This document shows positions 26,799-34,451 of a DNA stretch of 64,000 nt, piece after piece. The notes under the pieces are model-generated. The model worked only from the letters and a program-made list of their open reading frames with translations, did no database searches and was not told where the DNA came from. The position numbers were made by a program, and so were the translations under genes. Each line of letters starts with the position of its first letter. The first letter of the stretch is position 1. This stretch comes from Microvirga lotononidis (GTDB lineage: Bacteria; Pseudomonadota; Alphaproteobacteria; Rhizobiales; Beijerinckiaceae): positions 4,602,001 to 4,666,000 of the forward strand of contig NZ_CP141048.1 of the NCBI RefSeq assembly GCF_034627025.1, given 5' to 3'.

Positions 26799-27058
26799 GG
26801 AAACCATCACCAGGCACCCACCCTGTCATGGCCGGGCCTGTCCCGGCCATCCCGATCCCGTGAGGCTCGGCGCATCAGTCCATCGGGATCACCGGGACAA
26901 GCCCTATGATGACGTGGCGGGGTGTTCCTAGCCGTGACGGCGAGGCTGTCATCCGCGGCACGAGGCCGCGCACGACGGCAGAGGGACTCTCAGATGAGCT
27001 CCCTGCCCGACGCTCAGACAAGGATCAGCCGTTCCGGAAGCCCGGGGCGGCGTACCGA
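26799..27058. other. Intergenic region with degenerate palindromic repeat
   Basis: Contains GTCATGGCCGGGCCTGTCCC and a distant partner with CACCGGGACAAGCC, a decayed dispersed repeat (about 26823-26920), then featureless sequence to the stop of the next minus-strand gene. Confidence 0.4.
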
Positions 27059-27412
27059 TCATCTGGACGGAGGCGTTCCGGGAGGAGTCCCGCCTGAACC
27101 GCCTCCCGGCGGGATCGCGCTGCGGGCCCGGTCCATCAGGGTCGTGGCCGCATCGACGCAGGACCTCATGCTGTCGCGTGGATCGCACCGGACCGCCAGG
27201 GTCGTGTCCCCGGAGCGCAGCAGGAAGCCTGCGCCCCGCTGCGATGAGGCGCGCCCCGACATGGGACCGTCGAGGCCACGCAGGAGATCCTCGAGGTCGC
27301 GATCCTGCCGACCGTAGGAAGAGCCGCGGTCGCCGGAATCGTCCGAACTCTGGCTGAAGGCAGGCAGGGCAACCAGCATCAGCCCCGCGGCCACGAGAAG
27401 GGCCTTCTTCAT
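27059..27412 (-). CDS. Small secreted protein
   Basis: A 117-residue protein with a clear signal peptide (MKKALLVAAGLMLVALPAFS, cleavage after FSQ). The mature part has one Cys pair (AVRCDPRDSMRSCVDAATTL) that could form a disulfide in the periplasm, and a Gly/Pro-rich C-terminal tail. Family not recognised. It ends near a repeat-rich intergenic zone and follows another secreted-protein gene on the same strand. An AGGAGT ribosome binding site precedes the ATG. Confidence 0.75.
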   Translation of the reverse strand: MKKALLVAAGLMLVALPAFSQSSDDSGDRGSSYGRQDRDLEDLLRGLDGPMSGRASSQRGAGFLLRSGDTTLAVRCDPRDSMRSCVDAATTLMDRARSAIPPGGGSGGTPPGTPPSR

Positions 27413-27444
27413 TCACTCCTCCTATCGGTTGAATCCAGCACGCA

Positions 27445-28005
27445 CTAATCCCGGCAGACGCGCCTGCGCACCAGGACCAGAAGGCTTCCGTCCTGATTCC
27501 TGAGGCTGCGGGTGAGGATGTAGCAGTCCCCGCTCATCCGCTCGGCGAGACGCTCCCTCAGGCGACCGCGCAAGGGGCCGCCGTCTCCCTCGTCGTTCCA
27601 ACGGGAGGCGAGGCGGTCACGCAGGCGATCCCGCAAGGCTCCGCCGCCGTCCTCGTCGTTCCAGCGCGAGGCCATCCGTTCCCGCAGGCGGTCCCGCAGC
27701 CACGGATGATCCCTTAGGAACTCCGCGACCTCGCCGCGGCGATCGCTGCGCTCCTGCAGCATGTCCATGAGCTCGTCACGCTGGTCGCGCCGCTCCTGGA
27801 CCAGATCCAGCAGCATGTCGCGCCGGTCGGCGCGATCCTGCAACCAGCTTCGCAGGAAATCACGCAGACGGCCGTCGCTCATGCCGGTCTCGCCGTTGTC
27901 CCAATCGTTCTCCTGGGCCGCCGCCGGGGTGGCCGCGGCGAGGATGAGAGAGGGCGAGGCGACGAAGGTGAACGCCGCCATCGCCAGAACAGGCCATCGG
28001 GTCAT
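27445..28005 (-). CDS. Secreted Arg/Asp-rich repeat protein
   Basis: A 186-residue exported protein. After a signal peptide (MTRWPVLAMAAFTFVASPSL, cleavage near PAAAQE) the mature part consists of charged helical repeats: two near-copies of RDRLRxRxASRWNDE with a third partial copy, preceded by repeated RRDQRDEL-like heptads. The C-terminus has a Cys pair (SGDCYILTRSLR, then RRRVCRD). It is likely a periplasmic helical protein. Start at 28005 is chosen because the longer frame lacks a signal sequence. Function unknown; same strand as the small secreted protein downstream. Confidence 0.75.
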   Translation of the reverse strand: MTRWPVLAMAAFTFVASPSLILAAATPAAAQENDWDNGETGMSDGRLRDFLRSWLQDRADRRDMLLDLVQERRDQRDELMDMLQERSDRRGEVAEFLRDHPWLRDRLRERMASRWNDEDGGGALRDRLRDRLASRWNDEGDGGPLRGRLRERLAERMSGDCYILTRSLRNQDGSLLVLVRRRVCRD

Positions 28006-28504
28006 GATGCTTCTCCAGATTCGAACCAAAACAGCTTCGACTCGAACGCACATCCGCGCTGTCCTGCGTATCTCCCTGCGTCTCGAAAAACACGAAGGAG
28101 GATGCGGCGCGGGAACGCAAGCTTCACCCTGCAAGCTTCACCCTGAGGGCCGGTGTCGAGGCGCGCGTGCCGGGACGCTTCGGCCTCGAGATCAGAACCA
28201 TCCAGGGCACCACGTTCATCAGCCCGTCCATTGTACCGTCCAAGGTGGCTTCTTTGCGTCTGAGCGCTCGTTCGGATGCATGGCGCCACTGAGCAAAAGC
28301 GGTAATCAGCTGCCTCTTATGGGCACCCCATCCGAGAACGGGACGGAGCAGTGTCCTTTGGGTACGGCACACGGCACTGCTGTCGCAAAATGTTCAGTCA
28401 TTGTCCCGCTCGATCAAGCAGCATGCGGCGCGACGTGGTTTCTTCGGTGTCCTTAAGGGCACAACAAGGAACCCATGAAGCTCAAGGTTCCAAGGAGCAA
28501 TGTC
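28006..28504. other. Intergenic region between secreted-protein genes
   Basis: 499 bases between divergent genes. A 14-base tandem duplication, GCAAGCTTCACCCT, is at 28117-28130 and 28131-28144. The right end has AAGGAG before the ATG at 28505. No other gene was supported. Confidence 0.45.
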
Positions 28505-28768
28505 ATGAAGGTTGCCATCGCTGCGTCCACCACGTTGCTGCTCGGCATTCTGATCGCGTCAGCGCCCGCGTGGTCGCAGCATCGAAACGGCCCGTTCACC
28601 AGCTCCGGAGAGATCAGGATTCCGTCTCAGCGCGACCTTGAGCGGGACGTCTTCAGCGAACCGCGGAACGACTTCTCGTCGATCGACTCGGTCGCCACAG
28701 GCGAGATGGACCGCATGGATCGCCAGATCGACAACCTGGTCGAGCGCGGCATCTGCGACGGCTGCTGA
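28505..28768 (+). CDS. Small secreted protein with C-terminal CxxC
   Basis: An 87-residue exported protein. Signal peptide MKVAIAASTTLLLGILIASA with cleavage near AWSQ; the mature part is hydrophilic and ends ERGICDGC, a CxxC pair. The start at 28505 is supported by AAGGAG seven bases upstream; an in-frame ATG at 28475 is possible. No family recognised. It heads a plus-strand group with HdeD. Confidence 0.65.
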   Translation: MKVAIAASTTLLLGILIASAPAWSQHRNGPFTSSGEIRIPSQRDLERDVFSEPRNDFSSIDSVATGEMDRMDRQIDNLVERGICDGC

Positions 28769-28827
28769 CCGCTGAGCGCGGCCGTCCGAACTCATCGACA
28801 GACACCGTTTTGTGAGGAGGTTTTCTC

Positions 28828-29415
28828 ATGTCCAACACCGCCAATATCGGAACTCCCCTTCCGGGCCGCATGGATCAAGGGCTCGAGCCGCTGCGCGTCA
28901 AATGGGGATGGATCGTAGCGCTCGGCGTCGTCTTCGTGATCGCCGGCCTCATCGCCCTCGGCAGCGTCGTCCTGGCGACCGTCGCCTCGGTCGCGATCGT
29001 CGGTGCCATGATGCTGGTGAGCGGCATCGCCGAGATCGTCAATGCGTTCAGCGTGAAGAGCTGGGGCAAGTTCTTCCTCTGGGCGCTGCTCGGCGCGCTC
29101 TATGTGGTCGCCGGTATCGTGACCTTCCGCAATCCGCTCCTGGCCGCCAGCGTCCTGACGCTCATGCTGGGCATCGCCTTGATCGTATCCGGTTGCCTGC
29201 GCATCTTCCTGTCGATGCAAATGACGCAGGGCACACCCTGGGTCTGGGTCGCGCTGTCGGGCGTCGTCACCCTTCTGGTGGGCGGCATCATCCTGGCCCA
29301 TTGGCCCGTTTCGAGCCTGTTCGCGCTCGGCATCTTCCTCGGAATCGACATGCTCTTCGCCGGCGCCGGCTGGATCGGCATGGGACTGGCCCTGAGGCAT
29401 CGGAATCGGACCTGA
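28828..29415 (+). CDS. hdeD: HdeD/DUF308 family membrane protein
   Basis: A 195-residue inner-membrane protein with six hydrophobic helices. Typical HdeD blocks are WGWIVALGVVFVIAGLIALG, LVSGIAEIVNAF, GALYVVAGIVTFRNP and LGIFLGIDMLFAGAGWI. HdeD is associated with acid resistance in E. coli and is common in stress clusters of soil alphaproteobacteria. A GTGAGGAGG ribosome binding site precedes the ATG. It probably starts a stress-related group with the two following genes. Confidence 0.9.
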   Translation: MSNTANIGTPLPGRMDQGLEPLRVKWGWIVALGVVFVIAGLIALGSVVLATVASVAIVGAMMLVSGIAEIVNAFSVKSWGKFFLWALLGALYVVAGIVTFRNPLLAASVLTLMLGIALIVSGCLRIFLSMQMTQGTPWVWVALSGVVTLLVGGIILAHWPVSSLFALGIFLGIDMLFAGAGWIGMGLALRHRNRT

Positions 29416-29536
29416 CGGGATCCTGCAGAGGACATGCCGGAGCCCGGCCCGCTCGAGGCAGGGCTCCGATGTCCGGATGCGAGGGGGCAGGATTCATGGG
29501 TCGGGGCGATGAGGACATTCGCAGGAGGAACTCCAC

Positions 29537-30046
29537 ATGAACCACATCGACAAGTCCGCCGGTCCACCGCGCAAAGGCCGCAGGCACGGCGCCCCTGCCG
29601 CGTCGGACCAGACCACCCGGCCGGATCGTTTCGCCGTGACTCTGGATGCGAAGACCGGCGCGATCATCCAGATCGAGGGCATCGACGCCACCGGCGCGCG
29701 CCATGAGCTCTCGAAGGACGAGAAGGCTACCTTGGCCAAGGACAATGGCCATGCCGGGCTGGAAGAACTGCTCGAGCAAGCCTTCGAGGCCGGGATCGCC
29801 TGCGTGCTGGGCGGAGAGGACGAGCCCGACGAAGCCAAGGAACCCAAGGCGGATGCCGACCTTCGCCGCATCCTGCTGAAGCCGCTGATCGATGAAAGCC
29901 CGGCTGCGCGCCTGATGCGGCGTGACGTGCTGGATCGGGCCATCGTCGAAACGCTGATCCATCACAGCCTCAAGTCCCGCTCCAAGGCCCCCGAGGGACG
30001 GCCGACGGAGGCGGGCCCGGAACGCGCCGCCCCTGAAGCAACCTGA
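29537..30046 (+). CDS. Hypothetical soluble protein
   Basis: A 169-residue protein with low-complexity ends and a central ordered part: FAVTLDAKTGAIIQIEGID, then LEELLEQAFEAGIACVLGG and a second helix pair DLRRILLKPLIDESPAARLM. No signal peptide or membrane helix. I do not recognise it; it lies 20 bases before the five-repeat charged protein and is probably co-transcribed. A GCAGGAGG ribosome binding site precedes the ATG. Confidence 0.7.
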   Translation: MNHIDKSAGPPRKGRRHGAPAASDQTTRPDRFAVTLDAKTGAIIQIEGIDATGARHELSKDEKATLAKDNGHAGLEELLEQAFEAGIACVLGGEDEPDEAKEPKADADLRRILLKPLIDESPAARLMRRDVLDRAIVETLIHHSLKSRSKAPEGRPTEAGPERAAPEAT

Positions 30047-30065
30047 TCAAACAAAGGAGACAATC

Positions 30066-30824
30066 ATGGCCTTGAACGCTCGTGATGATGAGCTTGCGCG
30101 CGTCCTGATCGGCAGCCGCATGCTGAAGCGCCAGCGGATGCGTCGCCTGTTGCTCGCCCATCTCCTGCGGGAGGGACGCGAGGACGAAGACGAGGATGCC
30201 GGCGAGGAGGATTTCGGCGACGAGGAGGAAGGCGAGGAAGGCGAGAGGGGCCGCATCCTGAGGCTCCCGCTCGCGGCCCGGGCCGTGAGGCGTCGGCGCA
30301 TGCGCCGCCTGCTGCTGGCCCATCTCCTGCGTGAAAGACGCGGCGAGCATGAGGATTTCGGCGAAGAGGACGAGGGCGACGAAGGCGAGGAAGGTGGGGA
30401 CGAGGAACGCCGCATCCTGCGCCTGCTGATCGCCAGCCGCCTGCTGCGGCGCAGGCGCATGCGCCGTGTACTCCTCGCCCATCTCCTGCGTGAAAGGCGC
30501 GGAGAGGACGAAGGCTACGGCGAGGAGGACGATGAGGACGAGACCGGCGTGGAGGAAGGCGGCGAAGAAGAACGCCGCATCCTGCGCCTCCTGATCGGCA
30601 GCGCGATCCTGAGGCGCCGGCGCGTCCGCCGCATGCTTCTCGCCCACCTCATGCGCGAGAAGCGCGGCGAGGACGAAGGCTTCGGCGAAGAGGACGAGGG
30701 TGAGCACGGCGATGACGAACGTCGGCTGATGCGCCTCCTGATCGGCAGCCAGATCCTGCGTCGCCGGCGTGCACGCCGCATGCTTCTTGCTCACCTCCTG
30801 CGCGAGAAGCGCGAAGCGGCCTGA
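30066..30824 (+). CDS. Five-repeat protein alternating basic amphipathic helices and acidic linkers
   Basis: A 252-residue protein built from five copies of a ~32-residue unit (about residues 11-37, 62-93, 115-146, 170-201, 219-250). The unit reads RRILRLLIGS-x-x-LRRRRMRR then LLLAHLLRERRGE, and the units are separated by acidic linkers rich in Asp, Glu and Gly (EDEGFGEEDEGE). The result is a strongly alternating charge pattern with no signal peptide and no hydrophobic membrane span. I know no family for it. The helices could bind acidic polymers (polyphosphate, nucleic acid, membrane) or self-associate with the linkers. It follows the soluble protein gene at 29537 and HdeD, and ends at a strong terminator. 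Confidence 0.8.
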   Translation: MALNARDDELARVLIGSRMLKRQRMRRLLLAHLLREGREDEDEDAGEEDFGDEEEGEEGERGRILRLPLAARAVRRRRMRRLLLAHLLRERRGEHEDFGEEDEGDEGEEGGDEERRILRLLIASRLLRRRRMRRVLLAHLLRERRGEDEGYGEEDDEDETGVEEGGEEERRILRLLIGSAILRRRRVRRMLLAHLMREKRGEDEGFGEEDEGEHGDDERRLMRLLIGSQILRRRRARRMLLAHLLREKREAA

Positions 30825-30854
30825 CCCGCACGCCTGAGGGCGGCGCGGCGTGGA

Positions 30855-30881
30855 TGGGCCGGAGATCGGCTCTCCGGCCCA
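30855..30881 (+). terminator. Terminator after the five-repeat gene
   Basis: Perfect 11-base arms TGGGCCGGAGA / TCTCCGGCCCA with a five-base loop, 31 bases after the stop. Confidence 0.65.
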
Positions 30882-30929
30882 TTCCGCATGATGCGTCAGG
30901 TTGACCTCCTCGAACGAAGGAGAGGCACG

Positions 30930-31463
30930 ATGTCCGATGCAGCGCCTCTCACCCGCAGGCAGAAGGCGATCGGCGGCCTCAAACGCTTCGGCGTAATCTT
31001 TCTCTATTTCTGGGGCCTGCTGGCCATTTCCTCCCTGCACAAGTCGCTGATCCTGGAGGAAAGCGGCCTCCCCTACCGGCAGAGCTTCGCCATCGTGAAT
31101 GCGCTCGTGCTGGCGAAGATCCTGTTCGTGGCGGAGGAGCTGAAGGTGGGCGAGCGCTACGAGCGGGAGCCGCTGATCTATGGCATGGTCTTCAAGGCGG
31201 CGATCTACTCGGGTCTGCTGGCGGCCTGCGAGATTCTCGAAGGTCTTCTCATGGGAGATTTCCGCAGCAAGACCCTGGCCGAGAGCCTGTCCGACGTCGG
31301 CGGCGGCACTCCATTCGGCATCGTGACGACGACATTGCTCCTGTTCGTCGCCCTGCTGCCCTTCTTCGGCTTCCGAGAGCTCTGCGCGGTCGTCGGCGAG
31401 CCGGAATTGCATCGCCTTCTGTTCATCAAGCGCGGGCGCCTGAAAATCATCGACGAGGGGTGA
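30930..31463 (+). CDS. Four-helix membrane protein of unknown function
   Basis: A 177-residue integral membrane protein. Hydrophobic segments: FGVIFLYFWGLLAIS, SFAIVNALVLAKILFVAEEL, GMVFKAAIYSGLLAACEIL and GIVTTTLLLFVALLPFFGF. Short charged loops contain KVGERYEREPL. The start MSDAAPLTRRQK at 30930 has AAGGAGAGG upstream; a longer frame from 30888 is less likely. No known function; it follows the stress-type gene group. Confidence 0.75.
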   Translation: MSDAAPLTRRQKAIGGLKRFGVIFLYFWGLLAISSLHKSLILEESGLPYRQSFAIVNALVLAKILFVAEELKVGERYEREPLIYGMVFKAAIYSGLLAACEILEGLLMGDFRSKTLAESLSDVGGGTPFGIVTTTLLLFVALLPFFGFRELCAVVGEPELHRLLFIKRGRLKIIDEG

Positions 31464-31495
31464 GAGTCCTGCGGCGGCGTATATGTCAACAGCCC

Positions 31496-31822
31496 CTATC
31501 GCGACATGAGATTGCGCGCGAGAGCCACCGCCGCGGCATCAAGGTTGTCTCCCTGTTTCGTCGGCATCAGGTTCCCGGCCTTGACCATGAGCTCGGTCAT
31601 GACCTGCCGGATCTGCTCGTCGGACTGGATCACGCCCGCGGCGTCGAAGTCCTGGCGAATTTTGCGGAACACGTCGCTTCGCTCTGGGTCGACCGCGTCC
31701 CTCGCGAGCGCGTCCGAGTAGATGTCGGCATCTCGTCCCGAGATGCCCAGTCTCTCGGCAGCCCATCTGCCGAGGAGCTTGTTGCGGAGGATGGTTCTTT
31801 GGGCGGCCTTTGGATCGGTCAT
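31496..31822 (-). CDS. DUF1476/zeta-like protein lacking the N-terminal inhibitory segment
   Basis: A 108-residue homologue of the alphaproteobacterial F1-ATPase inhibitor zeta. The helical core is present: RNKLLGRWAAERLGISGRDA, DVFRKIRQDFDAAGV and DEQIRQVMTELMVKA. Known zeta proteins begin with a mobile segment of about 20 residues (FxxREKAFExxFAxDEE) that inserts into F1; here the protein starts MTDPKAAQRTILRNK, so that segment is missing. An extra C-terminal tail (DNLDAAAVALARNLMSR) is added. It is divergent from a full-length zeta homologue at 32031. It may act as a non-inhibitory competitor; that is inference. Confidence 0.85.
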   Translation of the reverse strand: MTDPKAAQRTILRNKLLGRWAAERLGISGRDADIYSDALARDAVDPERSDVFRKIRQDFDAAGVIQSDEQIRQVMTELMVKAGNLMPTKQGDNLDAAAVALARNLMSR

Positions 31823-32010
31823 ACGTGCTTCTCCACCAGTGGCCTTACGCGCTCCGGTTCGTCGAGCGTCTTAATCACCCATCTGACTTCGACCATGACT
31901 GCCCCTGCAGGAGCTCCGAGCGCTCGCGCAGGATTGAGCGCGATCCAACGCGAGCCATACCCAAGGGAGCCACGTTCTCGTGTATGATGGCCTCTCGATC
32001 TTTCAGCCAT
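31819..32010 (-). CDS. Possible small protein coupled to the truncated zeta homologue
   Basis: A 63-codon frame whose stop overlaps the start of the zeta-like gene (ATGA). The C-terminal half reads naturally (MVEVRWVIKTLDEPERVRPL), the N-terminal half is Arg/Gly-rich and less convincing. It lies across the divergent promoter region, which argues against it. Reported because of the overlap. Confidence 0.3.
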   Translation of the reverse strand: MAERSRGHHTRERGSLGYGSRWIALNPARALGAPAGAVMVEVRWVIKTLDEPERVRPLVEKHV

Positions 32011-32030
32011 GATGAGCCTGGAGGTGCCCC

Positions 32031-32357
32031 ATGACGCTTTTCGAAGATCGCGAGCGGGCCTTCGAGCAGATGTTCGCCCATGACGAGGAAGCTCGGTTTC
32101 GCGCACTGGCGCGGCGCAACAGGCTCCTTGGGCAATGGGCCGCCACCCAGCTCGGCCTTAAAGGCCAGAAAGCCGACGATTACGTCAACGAAGTCGGTCG
32201 CAGTCTGGTGGCGCAGGTTGTCGACGCAGGTCTCGTCGAGAAGCTTCGGGTCGACTTCGAAGCCGGCGGTGTCAACCTTTCCGAAGAACAGATCCGCCAG
32301 AAAATGGCGGAGCTGATGGCAGTGGCCGTCACTCAGGTCCGGTCCAGTACATGGTGA
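32031..32357 (+). CDS. F1-ATPase inhibitor zeta homologue (DUF1476)
   Basis: A 108-residue protein with all family blocks: inhibitory N-terminus MTLFEDRERAFEQMFAHDEE, core RRNRLLGQWAATQLGLKGQK, then VEKLRVDFEAGGVNLSEE and QIRQKMAELM. In Paracoccus and relatives zeta blocks ATP hydrolysis by F1. A TGGAGGTG ribosome binding site precedes the ATG. The main zeta gene is usually elsewhere, so this is probably a second copy. It sits between a truncated paralogue and a duplicate atpC. Confidence 0.88.
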   Translation: MTLFEDRERAFEQMFAHDEEARFRALARRNRLLGQWAATQLGLKGQKADDYVNEVGRSLVAQVVDAGLVEKLRVDFEAGGVNLSEEQIRQKMAELMAVAVTQVRSSTW

Positions 32358-32419
32358 GCGGGCGCGCCTGCCTGATGCGGCCAAGGTCCGTCGGGCAGGC
32401 GCACAGGGCGTGGAAGCCT

Positions 32420-32761
32420 CTACCCCTTTGCACCGGCTCCGCCATTGACCGACTTGGTGCAGATGGTCATCAGCTTGCCCATTTCGTTGTTGTAATCGCG
32501 CAGGGTTTCCTCCATCCAGCGCGACTGGATGGCCGCAACATCCGTCAGGCTCTTGCTGGCCATCATCTCACGGGCGACCTCCCCGTCCTTCTCCAGCCGC
32601 ATGGAAACGAAGCCGATCATTTCGCGCTGACATTCGGCGCTTGCGGCAAACCACGCTTCCGTGACATTTGCTAGGGCCCGACCGCCGGTATCGGGCAAAG
32701 CAATCCCGGTTCCACTGCGCAATGTCTCCGACATTCCTGATCTCTTCTGCACCGTGGTCAT
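32420..32761 (-). CDS. Phasin-like protein
   Basis: A 113-residue helical protein resembling phasins, the coat proteins of polyhydroxyalkanoate granules: ALANVTEAWFAASAECQREM, ESKSLTD-type central motif (ASKSLTDVAAIQSRWMEE) and YNNEMGKLMTICTKSV. An AAGGAGG site precedes the ATG. It is the last gene of the long minus-strand array that also encodes CoA-transferase, FabI and the DUF3141 protein, which supports a link to polyester or acyl-CoA metabolism. Confidence 0.75.
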   Translation of the reverse strand: MTTVQKRSGMSETLRSGTGIALPDTGGRALANVTEAWFAASAECQREMIGFVSMRLEKDGEVAREMMASKSLTDVAAIQSRWMEETLRDYNNEMGKLMTICTKSVNGGAGAKG

Positions 32762-32790
32762 GGATCATCCTCCTTGACTGGATTCTTTCC

Positions 32791-33192
32791 TCAGAAGGAA
32801 AGGGTTGTCTTCACCTGCTCCAGGCGGCTGATGGCGAATTCCGCCTCTCGGCGCGCCTTTTCGTCACGCAACGCGTCACGCATCGTCTCGAAACGCAAAA
32901 TCTCTTCGTCGAGCCGGTCTCGCGTGAGCTCCTCCGGCGGCAGCACGCGCTCTGCCAGGACCGAGACGCCGGAATTGGTGATCTCGACGAAGCCACTCCG
33001 GACAAAGGCGCGATGTCCATGCCCTTGGGCGTCGGTCAGCGCGACGATGCCGGGATTGAGCATCACGATGGTCGGTTCATGTCCGGGCATGACGGTCATG
33101 TCGCCTTCCGTCGCCGGCAGCATGACCGCGCGCACATCGCCTGAGAACAGAACGCGCTCCGGCGATATCAGCTCGAAAAGCAGAGTGGCCAT
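32791..33192 (-). CDS. atpC: ATP synthase epsilon subunit (F1 delta/epsilon family), extra copy
   Basis: A 133-residue protein. The N-terminal beta-sandwich is clear (LISPERVLFSGDVRAVMLP, EGDMTVMPGHEPTIVML) and a C-terminal helical hairpin follows (DRLDEEILRFETMRDALRDE). Epsilon is a rotor subunit of F1 and can inhibit ATP hydrolysis through its C-terminal helices. No other atp genes are adjacent, so this is an orphan copy, embedded in an operon for acetate, CoA-transferase and membrane functions. With two zeta homologues within 1.3 kb, a role in modifying ATP synthase activity is likely. Confidence 0.92.
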   Translation of the reverse strand: MATLLFELISPERVLFSGDVRAVMLPATEGDMTVMPGHEPTIVMLNPGIVALTDAQGHGHRAFVRSGFVEITNSGVSVLAERVLPPEELTRDRLDEEILRFETMRDALRDEKARREAEFAISRLEQVKTTLSF

Positions 33193-33215
33193 GGCGCTGC
33201 TCCCAGATGGTATCC

Positions 33216-34451
33216 TCAGTGCCCGCCGAACACGAGGGTTTGGATCGGATACAACAGCGTCTGAATGCGCAGGATCATCGCATGCACCAGCCCAACTGCA
33301 TCCACCGCATGAAGGACGGTCCGCCGAACCATGCCGGTCTCGGGGGCGATGATTTCCTCATGGTGGCTGGAATAAGCATTGACGATGCAGCTGCTGCCCG
33401 GGGTGATGCCGTCGAACCCTCCCTCGTAGAGCGGCTCGAGAAAGGCCAGGACCGTTCCCGGACGCGTCACCTGTTGCGCGTCGATCAGCTGCTCGCCACT
33501 GCGGATCTGTCCGGCGGCGATGAAGTCCTGCACGCCGGTCACCACCATCGGGATTACCGTCCAGGGTTTGGACGCACAGGTGGCCTCGGCAACCATGCCG
33601 ATCGCCAGCGCCTGGGACTCGACCTGCCCGAAGCCCGCCTGCAGGCTCCCGCGTCCGGCGCCCGCCGGAATGAGCACCCCGGCCGGTCGCATGAGCGGGT
33701 TGACGATGTCGCCAACCCGAAGCGTGAACTGCTCCACGCGCCCGTCCACACCGGCCCGGATGACGGTCTTCGACAGGTCGACTTCATCCTGGGCCAACTC
33801 GGCCTCGGCGCTGGCCTTCTGAGCAGGGAGCAGCGTGGAGAGCTGCGCCTCCGCCTGCTGCTTGGCAGCGTTGGCGGCGTCTATACTGCCCTGGCGGCCC
33901 TGCACGGCTACCTGCAGCTTCTCAATATCGCGTGTAGCCACGGCGCCCGGATTGCGCCGGTAGATCTCCTGCTTGGTCGCCAGCTCGTCAACCGCCTGCT
34001 GATAGGCGCTCTTGGCCTCCTGGATCTTGCCATCGGCGGCCAGGAGGTCGGCCTGCGCCACCACCATGGCTGCATCGGTCTCGGCAATCCTGCGTCGAGC
34101 CGTTTCTGCGGCGGCCTCCTGCTTGGAGCTGTCGAGCCGGAAGATCGGAGCGCCCTGTTTGACCGGACCGCTCACGCCTTCGATATAGACCTGGGCGACA
34201 CGCCCGTTGGTCTCGGGCAGGATCGGAATGGTGCGGAAATATGCCGTCGCATTCGTGGTGGACGGATGGTTGTAGAAGACGACCGTGATCAGCCCGATGG
34301 TGAGCATCAGACAAGTAACGATGCCCCACCGTAATTCGAACCACACCGAATAGAGCGTGATCTCCTTCCCGAGCCGCTTGCCCTGGGCGTACCGGCGGTA
34401 GAGATAATCCGGGAGGATCGTCAGCATGGAGCAAAGAAGAAGCTCAAGCAT
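33216..34451 (-). CDS. HlyD-family membrane fusion protein (YibH-like)
   Basis: A 411-residue adaptor anchored by an N-terminal transmembrane helix (WGIVTCLMLTIGLITVVFY). Features: PILPETNGRVAQVYIEGVSG (lipoyl-like half), a long coiled-coil (IQEAKSAYQQAVDELATKQE), and VIRAGVDGRVEQFTLRVGDI. It overlaps the DUF3302 gene by eight bases; the E. coli pair yibI-yibH has the same combination. It may form a two-protein export or envelope-stress system; no outer-membrane partner is nearby. The start MLELLLCSML at 34451 gives the expected membrane-proximal N-terminus. Confidence 0.88.
   Translation of the reverse strand: MLELLLCSMLTILPDYLYRRYAQGKRLGKEITLYSVWFELRWGIVTCLMLTIGLITVVFYNHPSTTNATAYFRTIPILPETNGRVAQVYIEGVSGPVKQGAPIFRLDSSKQEAAAETARRRIAETDAAMVVAQADLLAADGKIQEAKSAYQQAVDELATKQEIYRRNPGAVATRDIEKLQVAVQGRQGSIDAANAAKQQAEAQLSTLLPAQKASAEAELAQDEVDLSKTVIRAGVDGRVEQFTLRVGDIVNPLMRPAGVLIPAGAGRGSLQAGFGQVESQALAIGMVAEATCASKPWTVIPMVVTGVQDFIAAGQIRSGEQLIDAQQVTRPGTVLAFLEPLYEGGFDGITPGSSCIVNAYSSHHEEIIAPETGMVRRTVLHAVDAVGLVHAMILRIQTLLYPIQTLVFGGH

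Noticed and set aside
30066..30824. Regular DNA repeats resembling a CRISPR array
   Set aside because: The repeats are codon-level copies in one open frame with variable spacing and no conserved 25-40 base direct repeat.
33207..34334. 375-codon plus-strand frame
   Set aside because: Antisense to the HlyD-family gene; no domain recognised.
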